Shown here: positions 46,952 to 55,337 of the stretch, one piece after another | Position numbering within the stretch: the first letter of the stretch is position 1 | Layout of the letters: every line of letters starts with the position of its first letter | Source: Salinivirga cyanobacteriivorans | Lineage (GTDB): Bacteria > Bacteroidota > Bacteroidia > Bacteroidales > Salinivirgaceae | NCBI RefSeq assembly: GCF_001443605.1 | Contig: NZ_CP013118.1 | Coordinates: 1,147,075 to 1,211,074, forward strand | Direction: 5' to 3' | DNA length: 64,000 bases | The notes under the pieces: generated by a model | Databases searched by the model: none | What the model was told of the DNA's origin: nothing | Seen by the model: the letters and a program-made list of their open reading frames with translations, nothing else | Position numbers and translations under genes: made by a program

Positions 46952-49846
46952 CTAAGCACCAATCAGAATAAAACCTGCCCAGTTTTTGTCCAGAAAGCCT
47001 GCTTCTATAGCATCGAGTTTAGCTAGACGAAGTGCCTCCCGGTAGGCATACCCCTCGTTTAAATAATTATAAAATGAAAGCATAATGTCTTTTGTACGTT
47101 CATCATGTACAGCCCATAGAGAAGCTACTACTCTTGGTACTCCAGAAAGAATTCCACCTCTTGGCAGTGCCATAACACCCTCACCATCTAAATAATCTCC
47201 GCGACCACTATTGCAGGCACTTAACACCATTAAATCAGCATTTAAACGCATATTGAAGAGCTCGCCAAGTGAGAGCAGACCGACATCATTGTTGTTCTTA
47301 GTATTATTTTCATACAAATATAGACCCGAACGCTCAGGATATTTTCTATTTACGAGTCCGTGGGTAGCAAAATGCAGAATATCATAATTGGGGAGTTCTG
47401 CTTTAACCTTATCAAGCTGAGCCTCTTTCCCCTTAAGCTGCACTACATTTTGTAGTGTCGCCGAGACTTGCCCTTTGATGCCATTTACTTCCTCAAGACT
47501 ATATGGTAATGCGCTTAACCCACCTTCGCCTCTATACTCAGACGCATAATACGCTTCGGGCTCATCGCTAAAATCATCAAACAGCGGAGCTATGGCCAAC
47601 AAACTTTCAGGATGCGAAAAACTATTCTCCTTGCGCAGGTTATACCAAAGCACACTTGAATACGAGTATGAAATTGAAAAACTCCTTATGAGCATTTCAT
47701 CATTGACCTTTAACCTTTCAAAGGGTATATAGTTTAAATTGGCATCAGGTACAATCACCAGTTTATTAATATCTTTCAAATACGGCGAAAGGTTTTCAAA
47801 TATTATCTCGCCAATATCTGTAGTTTCACGGCCGGTAAGTACCGAGTAGCGCTCAGCCTCAATTTTATCGTGCAGTTTTACACCTTTGTGATAAAAAAAC
47901 ATAGCAGTATCGGGTAGTACTAATAACTGCGCCCAGGAGCTATCAAGCAAATAATATTCAATCAAAGCCTCGTCGGTCATAAGTTTTGACTGCACCTGGG
48001 ATATTGAAGCAATATTTATATTTCCTTCAAACACCTCAATATCTGTATTTCGATATTGTTCATCTATGCTGTACCTTAGCATTAAATTATCGATCAATTC
48101 GCTGTTTAGTTGCATTTCTAAATCAGCGAGATCACTTCCACCCTCAGTCTTAGCATTGGCAAGTTTATTACGCGCTTCCTGCACTTTACGAGCACTCTCC
48201 ATAACCTGTTCAAAAAGTGTAGCATCACCCTCCAGAACAGACTGATACCTGTTCTTGTTCATCAAAGTATTTAAATGAAGTGCCTTGGATGTTAATGCAA
48301 GATTCATGGTTTGTTCAAAATACGCTTGCGTAGGCAAGTTGAGCAAAAAAGCCAGGTTCTCATCAAGAAAAGCATCATATTCTTGTGATAAACCGGAAAT
48401 TTCGTAGCCATAAATATCTTCGGCCATTATTTTTTTAAACAGGCTATTCTGAAGGTCAATTAATTTGACAATAACGGATGTATAGTCTTCATCCCTGACA
48501 CTTTCAAGTTGCATATATATACTTTGCAACAAATCCAACAAATAGTATTGCTCTGCATATTCGCGCGATGAAGCTATAAGGGGTACCTTTTGACCATTTA
48601 TTTCAGTTAATGAATCAAAGGCTGTCAAAATTAATCCTTTTGCTTCGTCAATATGGCCTTTTTCCACAAGAACATTGGCTTTTATTTCTGCAGCTCTATT
48701 GGCAAAAAATTTCTTGCCGGGCAATGTATCAAGCACATCCAAAAAAGCCATAGCGGTATCAGGAGCGTAAAATGATGCAGCCTCAGAAATTAAAGTATAG
48801 CCAAAGGCTCTGTTATAGGCAGACATTGATTTCTCTTCAACTAGTTTACGAGCAATATTCAAATGCGCCCACATCTGTTTTTCATCACCTTTTTCAGCAT
48901 AATACGTTGCAAGATTTCCGTGAGTCGCAGCTTTAATATTGTATGCCGGGTAAGGTATTGTATCGAGGAGTTTAGCAGCCCGGTTTGCATATGCGATAGC
49001 CTTATCCAGGTTATTAAAATGCTGATAATAGTTTTGACTAACTTTGGTTATAAAATATGCATTATACATTAAAACAGGTATAGTAGCTGCCTGAGATTCA
49101 AATAATTTAATATCATTCTCCATTACCTCATTTTTTGTCTGAAGCAAATCAAAAGAGGATTGCATATTCCCAATAATACTATAATCTGAAAGTGCCAGAC
49201 TGGAAAGATCATTGGCTTCGAGAGCCAGGTTGCGGGCTTTATAAAGTATATCTATGGCCTGTTTATTCTTCCCTTTTCTCAATAGGTGCAATCCATAATC
49301 GACAAGGGTATTACGCAAGGGCTTACCATCTTCATCGAGTCCCTCCAAAACATCAAACATCGACTGATATATTTCTTCCTGGGTACGACTCTGAAAATTT
49401 TCTTTGCCCGGAATATTTTTGATTCGATACAAGGTAGTTCGTAATAATCTCTGCGAGGTAAAATATTCTATGTGGACCGTATCTCTTCTGGCACTGAACT
49501 CATCCATACTTTTTTTCAAAATATCGTAAGCTTCCAAATATTGATGTTGGATCTTTAAAAGATTCGCAATTTCATTTTCTAAAAACAGGTACTGCTCAAT
49601 TTGACCATCCTTTAGACTGCTATCAGCAAGACTATCCAGTATATGATTAACTTTCTTTAATGGAACATCTTTGTTATATAACGAAATGGCTTCGTTATAC
49701 TTCTTGTAAGCAGGGTATTCTGAGAGCGTCCTTAACTCAAAATAAAATGGATAATATTGTGATAGAAGGGGATTAGCAACACAACAAAACAAAAAAAGCA
49801 GCAAAACTTTAGCAAAAAATTGTGGCACAGAGAACTTAGAGCACAT
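46952..49846 (-). CDS. TPR-CHAT protein (caspase-like protease domain), secreted
   Basis: 964 residues with a signal peptide (VLLLFLFCCVANPLLSQ). Residues about 60-520 are helical repeats of TPR type (for example LDKAIAYANRAAKLLDT). The C-terminal 320 residues are a CHAT domain: catalytic His in DILHFATHGLVNRK and Cys in LMVLSACNSGRGDY, followed by GEGVMALPRGGILSGVPRVV and SLWAVHDERTKDIM. CHAT domains are caspase-related proteases, though many have no known substrate. The gene is convergent with the secreted protein gene and the sigma/anti-sigma pair, separated by the 950-bp element. A signalling or defence role is inference. Confidence 0.88.
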   Translation of the reverse strand: MCSKFSVPQFFAKVLLLFLFCCVANPLLSQYYPFYFELRTLSEYPAYKKYNEAISLYNKDVPLKKVNHILDSLADSSLKDGQIEQYLFLENEIANLLKIQHQYLEAYDILKKSMDEFSARRDTVHIEYFTSQRLLRTTLYRIKNIPGKENFQSRTQEEIYQSMFDVLEGLDEDGKPLRNTLVDYGLHLLRKGKNKQAIDILYKARNLALEANDLSSLALSDYSIIGNMQSSFDLLQTKNEVMENDIKLFESQAATIPVLMYNAYFITKVSQNYYQHFNNLDKAIAYANRAAKLLDTIPYPAYNIKAATHGNLATYYAEKGDEKQMWAHLNIARKLVEEKSMSAYNRAFGYTLISEAASFYAPDTAMAFLDVLDTLPGKKFFANRAAEIKANVLVEKGHIDEAKGLILTAFDSLTEINGQKVPLIASSREYAEQYYLLDLLQSIYMQLESVRDEDYTSVIVKLIDLQNSLFKKIMAEDIYGYEISGLSQEYDAFLDENLAFLLNLPTQAYFEQTMNLALTSKALHLNTLMNKNRYQSVLEGDATLFEQVMESARKVQEARNKLANAKTEGGSDLADLEMQLNSELIDNLMLRYSIDEQYRNTDIEVFEGNINIASISQVQSKLMTDEALIEYYLLDSSWAQLLVLPDTAMFFYHKGVKLHDKIEAERYSVLTGRETTDIGEIIFENLSPYLKDINKLVIVPDANLNYIPFERLKVNDEMLIRSFSISYSYSSVLWYNLRKENSFSHPESLLAIAPLFDDFSDEPEAYYASEYRGEGGLSALPYSLEEVNGIKGQVSATLQNVVQLKGKEAQLDKVKAELPNYDILHFATHGLVNRKYPERSGLYLYENNTKNNNDVGLLSLGELFNMRLNADLMVLSACNSGRGDYLDGEGVMALPRGGILSGVPRVVASLWAVHDERTKDIMLSFYNYLNEGYAYREALRLAKLDAIEAGFLDKNWAGFILIGA

Positions 49847-50223
49847 AAATCAAAACTTTTCTGGTTAGTTTATTTCAAAAAACTGAAAATCCAAAGTTTA
49901 TTGTCTACCCAAAATTTCGGACTTCAAAGGGTAAAATTAATAATTATTAAGGTTTAAAAAAGTCCGGTCAGCATACACCTTAATTACCTTGAAAAAACTG
50001 CCAGCTAACACAAATCACACCCAAATCCACATAGATCATTTATTTTCAATTTCATAACCGTGCAGTAACAATCAACAGAACCCCTAATTGCATATTATTG
50101 TAACAATTATTAATAAAATTTAATTATATAAAAAAACACGTGAAATCACCTCCAAATTGATCACACAAAAAAGGCGAAACAATACCCAATTGCTTCGCCT
50201 TCTCTATTTATAAAAGTTAAGTA
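49847..50223. other. Intergenic region with one terminator
   Basis: 377 bases. The only clear element is the hairpin AAGGCGAAACAAT / ATTGCTTCGCCTT at 50171-50201, just after the FISUMP gene on the minus strand. No gene is visible. Confidence 0.5.
50171..50201 (-). terminator. Terminator of the FISUMP lipoprotein gene
   Basis: AAGGCGAA-CAAT pairs with ATTG-TTCGCCTT; on the minus strand it is followed by TTTTTTGTG. It lies 23 bases after the stop codon at 50224. Confidence 0.7.
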
Positions 50224-51168
50224 TTAGTCTAACATACAGCGCACTGAAAAGCCCATTTGATTACTACTCAGGTCGTGTTCTACACCATGGCTATCATCTT
50301 CAAACTTTTTTGCATAGGTATAACCTTGAAAGGCATCGGCGCCACCAATCCAAAACCATGTCCACTCCCCATAACGGGCAAAAACACCATTTCCACTAGC
50401 TCTGTATCCTTCCATACCTGCAGAGAAACCAGTTTCGTTATAATCTGTATACAACTGTTCTCCATGGAATTTTAATTTACGACCCGGTTCAGAACCTAAA
50501 TAATCGAGCAATGTTTGCCATTCGGACTCAGTGGCAACGTGCCATCCGTCAGGGCAAAGATTACCTGTGGCCACAGTGTAATAGTTATAATAAGCACCTC
50601 TATCTGAATTGGAAGAATTGTTTTCATACCATGCATAAGCTGGTGTGGTAAGTTCAGACCATGTATCTTCATTTGTAACATTTGGTATTGCAGTTCCATC
50701 GCTATAGGTGGTAGTGCGAAGGTTTTCGGCCATCCAAACCTGGTCTCCCATTTGTACCGTAGCGTATTGGTTACCCTCTATATCGCTTACCGGGGTAGTG
50801 GTCTCAAAAGTCACTTCAGTACCATATGAGGTTCCTGCATCGCTCATTGCGTATGCTCTTGCATAATAAGTTGTACCCGCTGACAAGTCCTCTATTTCCA
50901 CGGTATATAAATCTTCACTGTCTTCTGTTTCTAACGCATTGTCATCAATAGTTGGCTCTGATGCTGTTCCCCAAACAATTCCTTTCTCAGTAACATACTC
51001 ATCTCCTTCACTTACAAGCTCAGCTTCTAAAAAAGCAGAAGTTTCACGGATATATTTTGCTTGTGTATCCCCTACATTTGGAGCGGCCAAATCTTCTTCA
51101 TCATCGCAACTCATAAAAATCACAGAAAATACTGTCATTGCAGCCAAAAATTTAATTACATTTTTCAT
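50224..51168 (-). CDS. FISUMP-domain lipoprotein
   Basis: 314 residues from the ATG at 51168. Lipoprotein signal ends FSVIFMSC (Cys near residue 21) and is followed by an acidic stretch DDEEDL. Residues about 30-125 form an Ig/fibronectin-like domain (LEAELVSEGDEYVTEKGIVW, TTYYARAYAMSDAGTSYG). Residues 130-314 are a FISUMP domain: VWMAENLRTTTYSDGT, LCPDGWHVATESEWQTLLDYL, NQMGFSVRCMLD. FISUMP proteins are surface proteins of Fibrobacteres and Bacteroidetes of largely unknown function. Single gene with its own terminator. Confidence 0.9.
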   Translation of the reverse strand: MKNVIKFLAAMTVFSVIFMSCDDEEDLAAPNVGDTQAKYIRETSAFLEAELVSEGDEYVTEKGIVWGTASEPTIDDNALETEDSEDLYTVEIEDLSAGTTYYARAYAMSDAGTSYGTEVTFETTTPVSDIEGNQYATVQMGDQVWMAENLRTTTYSDGTAIPNVTNEDTWSELTTPAYAWYENNSSNSDRGAYYNYYTVATGNLCPDGWHVATESEWQTLLDYLGSEPGRKLKFHGEQLYTDYNETGFSAGMEGYRASGNGVFARYGEWTWFWIGGADAFQGYTYAKKFEDDSHGVEHDLSSNQMGFSVRCMLD

Positions 51169-51367
51169 AGTCAATTTATTTTTCTATTTAACATTAAAAC
51201 AGGTCCGGTTATCGGCCTTGCTTTAATTGTTAGTTGCAATGGATGTTTTTTTTTGAAAAATTTATTTCATTTTATGCAGAGGTAGCTGCATTTTGGTTTC
51301 ACTCAAAATTGCTTAATAAAATATGCAGCAAGCACATTGACAAGCACTTAAAATACTGAATAAAAAC

Positions 51368-52429
51368 CTAAAAATCTATTTTCAGTTGCTTTGGCAAATC
51401 GCGGTTTTCACTCAAAAAGTTGGTCATGGTGGCTCCGAGCAAACGCACCCCTTTAGACTGAATTTCTTCGGCAGGCAATAGGTCCATAAGAGTTTTGATA
51501 GCTTCTGCTCTGGTGTATGGATGCCCCTGGGTATGGCTACGGGTAATGGTTGTAAAATCGGAATAACGTACTTTGAGGGTAATGGTTTTACCCTGCTTCT
51601 TTTTCGCCTCTGAGCGCTTCCACATAATATCAATCACTTCGAAAAGCTTCTCTCTTACCTCATCAAGGTCAAAAATATCGGTCTGGTAGGTTCGCTCGGC
51701 GCCAATAGACTTTCGGTCCCGGGATGTTATTACCGGGCGTTCGTCTATTCCTCTGACCACATCGTAATAGTAGCGACCAACTTTACCGAAATGGCGGATC
51801 AATTCATGCTGCGACAAGCGCTTCAGGTCTTTTCCTTTATATATCCCAAGATGATGCATCTTCTCCTCAGTTTTTTTACCCACACCGAAGAACAATCCGA
51901 TTTCGAGTGCTTCCAAAAATGATTCGGCATCTTCGGGCTTAATCAGGTAAAAGCCATCCGGTTTGTCCATATCAGAGGCTATTTTTGCCAAAAACTTATT
52001 GTAAGATACCCCTGCCGACGCAATGAGATTTTCACGCTTCCAAATTTCTTTTTTAATTTCTTTGGCAATCAGAGAGGCAGAAGGAGGTCCTTTTTGGGGC
52101 TCTGTGACATCTAAATAGGCCTCATCAAGCGATAAAGGCTCCACGAGGTCGGTATATTCATGAAAAATTTGCTGTATACTGGCCGAAACCTCCGCGTATA
52201 CGTTAAAACGATGCGGAGTAACAATCAAATGTGGACAAAGGTTCAAAGCGCGGGCCATGGGCATGGCCGAATGAATGCCATACTTGCGGGCTTCGTAACT
52301 GGCCGCAGCCACCACGGCACGCGATGAATTTCCGCCTACGACCAAAGCCTTACCCCGGTATTCGGGAAAATCTCTTTGCTCAATCGAAGCAAAGAACGAA
52401 TCCATATCCACGTGAATGATCTTGCGCAT
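51368..52429 (-). CDS. dinB: DNA polymerase IV
   Basis: 353 residues from the ATG at 52429 (the TTG three codons upstream is not needed). Y-family polymerase: IIHVDMDSFFASIEQRD with the first metal-binding Asp, AVVAAASYEARKYGIHSAMP, and EPLSLDEAYLDVTEP with the catalytic Asp-Glu near residue 103. A helix-hairpin-helix thumb (FFGVGKKTEEKMHHLGI) and little-finger domain follow. Copies damaged DNA with low fidelity. No LexA site was recognised near the start. Confidence 0.95.
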   Translation of the reverse strand: MRKIIHVDMDSFFASIEQRDFPEYRGKALVVGGNSSRAVVAAASYEARKYGIHSAMPMARALNLCPHLIVTPHRFNVYAEVSASIQQIFHEYTDLVEPLSLDEAYLDVTEPQKGPPSASLIAKEIKKEIWKRENLIASAGVSYNKFLAKIASDMDKPDGFYLIKPEDAESFLEALEIGLFFGVGKKTEEKMHHLGIYKGKDLKRLSQHELIRHFGKVGRYYYDVVRGIDERPVITSRDRKSIGAERTYQTDIFDLDEVREKLFEVIDIMWKRSEAKKKQGKTITLKVRYSDFTTITRSHTQGHPYTRAEAIKTLMDLLPAEEIQSKGVRLLGATMTNFLSENRDLPKQLKIDF

Positions 52430-52574
52430 AGAGGGCAAAGTTAGGGATAAGCGTGGAAAAATAAATTTTCATTCGCGAAACTGCGACCTAAGAACTAATG
52501 AAATCATTACTTGTTTACTTAGCTAAAAGTATGACTGTATAGGACTACTTAAAAACCATTATATTTTTTAAGGG

Positions 52575-52700
52575 TTACTCCGGCAACCTGTAAGTCAATC
52601 CAAAACTCACAAAAACATCTATTGCTACATCGTTAAAACCCCATCCTTCTGCTCCTTCACCATGAGTGAAAAAATTATGAATAAAAAAACAACCTCTTCA
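52575..52700 (-). pseudogene. Possible remnant of an outer-membrane protein C-terminus
   Basis: Within the 343-base gap between dinB and aroQ, the minus strand reads GEGAEGWGFNDVAIDVFVSF followed by GLTYRLPE and a stop at 52575. The alternating aromatic pattern looks like the last strands of a beta-barrel. No start or upstream homologous sequence remains (a stop precedes it), so it is a fragment at best. Confidence 0.35.
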
Positions 52701-52772
52701 TTAACAAACCAGAATGAATTTTCTTCAAAAAACATCAACACTTACCCCTAGATATTAAAGCATTAGATAGGG

Positions 52773-53195
52773 CTAAGTGCTTTCAATCAGGTGCTGCAGC
52801 GCCAGCTTATACCCATGCATGCCCGCTCCGCTAATTACAGCCTTTGCTTTGGCACCTGTGAGGCTTTGGTGGCGATAGTTTTCGCGTGCGTAAATATTGG
52901 AAATATGCACCTCCACCACCGGCGCATCGATTGCTGCAATAGCATCGGCTATACTTACGGAAGTATGCGAATAGCCTCCGGGGTTGATCACAATGCCATC
53001 AACATCAAACCCGACTTCATGCAGGTAATTAATGAGCTCACCCTCCACATTTGATTGAAAATAGATAATTTTATGGCCGGGATAAGTTTTCCGGAGATTG
53101 TTTAGATAAGACTCAAAAGATTGGTTTCCATAAACACCGGGTTCGCGTTTTCCGAGCAAATTGAGATTGGGTCCGTTGACGATGGCAAATTTCAT
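52773..53195 (-). CDS. aroQ: 3-dehydroquinate dehydratase, type II
   Basis: 140 residues, the normal length. Type II enzyme of the shikimate pathway. Motifs: FAIVNGPNLNLLGKREPGVY with the active-site Arg and Tyr, FQSNVEGELINYLHE, GIVINPGGYSHTSVSIADA with substrate-binding Asn/Ser, VEVHISNIYARENYRH with the catalytic His, and VISGAGMHGY. Its start lies 18 bases before the GH97 frame ends on the same strand; the functional link is not obvious. Confidence 0.95.
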   Translation of the reverse strand: MKFAIVNGPNLNLLGKREPGVYGNQSFESYLNNLRKTYPGHKIIYFQSNVEGELINYLHEVGFDVDGIVINPGGYSHTSVSIADAIAAIDAPVVEVHISNIYARENYRHQSLTGAKAKAVISGAGMHGYKLALQHLIEST

Positions 53196-53213
53196 TGATC
53201 TGTTGTTTTTTTA

Positions 53214-55280
53214 TTATTTTTTTATGAAAGATACAGCCAATCCGCCACCCGGGGCTAATTGGACATTCAATGTATCGGTAGCTTGAAGTGTATGTGTTTC
53301 AATATTGATGGACTCAGGGTTATCATCCCAATGCGCGTCGGGCGCATCTTTATACAATGTCGCTTCATAAGTAACATCCTTATCAAGAAAATTAAGCGGC
53401 AATGCAAACTCGCGGGCATGTTCATCGGTAATGCTGCCCAGAAACCAATTACCGGTTTCTTTCTCCTTACGGGCAATGGTCACATATTCACCCACTTCTC
53501 CGTTGAGTACTTCTGTTTGCTGCCAATCCACCCCCACATCACGAATAAACTGAAAGGCAGGTCGCCCATCGTAATGTTCAGGCAGGTCGCAGGCCATTTG
53601 CACCGGACTGTAAATTACAACATAAAGTGCCAGTTGCTGTGCCAGTGTTGTACTTACCTGGTTGTTGGGTTTATACGGTTCCAGCTTTAAATTGAAAGCT
53701 CCAGGAGTAAAGTCGATGGGCCCTGCCAGCATACGTGTAAAGGCTACAGTTGGCAAATGCGAGGGTGGGTTACCACCATCGGACGACCATGCGTTGAATT
53801 CCTGTCCGCGCAGACCTTCACGTGAAATGGCATTGGGATAGGTACGGCGAATACCCGTGGCCTTGATCGGCTCATGTGCATTTACAGCGACCTTGTGCTG
53901 CGCTGCTGTTTCCAGTACCTTACGGTAATGTTGCACCATGTATTGTCCATGATGATACTCCCCTTTGGGAATGATCGTGCCCACGTACCCGGTTTTTACG
54001 GCATGCAATCCCAAAGACTCCATAAACTGGTAGGCTGTATCGAGCTGCTGCTCATAAGTGGTCACCGCAGCCGATGTTTCATGGTGCATAATAATTTCCA
54101 CACCTTTACTTTTGGCATAAAGTACTACCTCATTAATGTCATAGTCCGGATATGGCGTCACAAAATCAAAAATCCCCTCACGGTCGTCTACACCAATCCA
54201 TTTCTCCCAGCCGGTGTTCCAACCTTCTACGAGTATCCCACCCAGGTTGTTTTCAGCCGCAAAATCTATGTAGCGCTTGGCATTCTCAGTTGTAGCTCCG
54301 TGCCGGCCGCTGGCCAAATCCCATGTCGATTTATCCAGGTGCATTTCCCACCAAATGCCAGCATATTTCATAGGTTTCACGTAGCTCACATCACCCAGCT
54401 TATTGGGTTCGTTCAGGTTCAAAATCATTTTAGAAGCAATCAGATCCGTTGCATCGGGGGCAATTTGTATGGTACGCCAGGGCGTTTCAAATGGCAAACT
54501 CACTTTAGCTTTATATTCAGTGCGTTCCGACCCAACAAGTTCGCTCCGCATGGTGAGGTTTTCTGTATCGACCCGGAGTGTCATCCCCGGATAATTGGTC
54601 AGTGCAGCCTCATGAAAGCTCAGAAGTAATCCGCTTGCTGTACGCATGGTTACCGGCGTATTTACGGCATTATAGGGTATGTAGGTTTGCGCCAGCGATT
54701 CATGCTGAGCAAATTGCAGGGCATCAATCTCTGAAAACAGCGTCTCGTTATACAGATGTTCATAAATATCCCAGTCTCCCGGAATCCACCACACGCGATG
54801 ATCACCTGTAAGGCAGAATTCAGTATTTTCTGCAGATATTTCGAGTGAATCGAGCCCGGGTTGTTCGGGAAACTCATAGCGAAAGCCAATGCCCTCGGCA
54901 AATACCCGGAAGCGAATATTCATTGAGCGTTTAGGTTTTTTAATCTCTTGCAGGCTAACCAACATCTCCTGGTAGTGGTTTACAACCTCTTTTTGCTCAC
55001 CCCATGGCATAGTCCATTTTTTATTGACAGACTTCATCCGCGTATCTACTACCCTAAACCCGGCCATTTCAGGCTGATTAAGAAACTCAAATCCCATTGA
55101 AGAAGGTTTAATAACGGTATCGCGCTCATAGGTGACCGCATATTTAGGTAGTTGGTTGTTTTTCAAATCGAGTTTCACTTCAATTTTTCCGTCGGGTGAT
55201 TGTATAATCATTTGACTATCTGTTTTTATGCATGCGTGCAGCATGGTAACGATCAAAAGACCTAAAATGTATTTTTTCAT
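53214..55280 (-). CDS. Glycoside hydrolase family 97 (SusB-like)
   Basis: 688 residues from the ATG at 55280, which starts a lipoprotein signal (KKYILGLLIVTMLHAC, Cys near residue 17). An upstream in-frame extension into the CRISPR repeat is an artefact. N-terminal beta-sandwich to about 290 (WWIPGDWDIYEHLYNETLFS), then a TIM barrel (KYAGIWWEMHLDKSTWDLAS, GGILVEGWNTGWEKW) and a C-terminal beta domain. VNAHEPIKATG and EGLRGQEFNAW place glutamates where inverting GH97 alpha-glucosidases such as SusB have their catalytic pair. Substrate is likely an alpha-glucan or alpha-glucoside. No SusC/SusD genes are adjacent. Confidence 0.92.
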   Translation of the reverse strand: MKKYILGLLIVTMLHACIKTDSQMIIQSPDGKIEVKLDLKNNQLPKYAVTYERDTVIKPSSMGFEFLNQPEMAGFRVVDTRMKSVNKKWTMPWGEQKEVVNHYQEMLVSLQEIKKPKRSMNIRFRVFAEGIGFRYEFPEQPGLDSLEISAENTEFCLTGDHRVWWIPGDWDIYEHLYNETLFSEIDALQFAQHESLAQTYIPYNAVNTPVTMRTASGLLLSFHEAALTNYPGMTLRVDTENLTMRSELVGSERTEYKAKVSLPFETPWRTIQIAPDATDLIASKMILNLNEPNKLGDVSYVKPMKYAGIWWEMHLDKSTWDLASGRHGATTENAKRYIDFAAENNLGGILVEGWNTGWEKWIGVDDREGIFDFVTPYPDYDINEVVLYAKSKGVEIIMHHETSAAVTTYEQQLDTAYQFMESLGLHAVKTGYVGTIIPKGEYHHGQYMVQHYRKVLETAAQHKVAVNAHEPIKATGIRRTYPNAISREGLRGQEFNAWSSDGGNPPSHLPTVAFTRMLAGPIDFTPGAFNLKLEPYKPNNQVSTTLAQQLALYVVIYSPVQMACDLPEHYDGRPAFQFIRDVGVDWQQTEVLNGEVGEYVTIARKEKETGNWFLGSITDEHAREFALPLNFLDKDVTYEATLYKDAPDAHWDDNPESINIETHTLQATDTLNVQLAPGGGLAVSFIKK

Positions 55281-55337
55281 CGGTAGATTTTTTTTCAGAG
55301 GTGTAAATATACGAAAAAGGCCACGATTTATGGAAAA

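Noticed and set aside
53874-54629. 251-residue open frame opposite the GH97 gene
   Set aside because: It is antisense to conserved catalytic sequence of the GH97 gene and has no recognisable domain.
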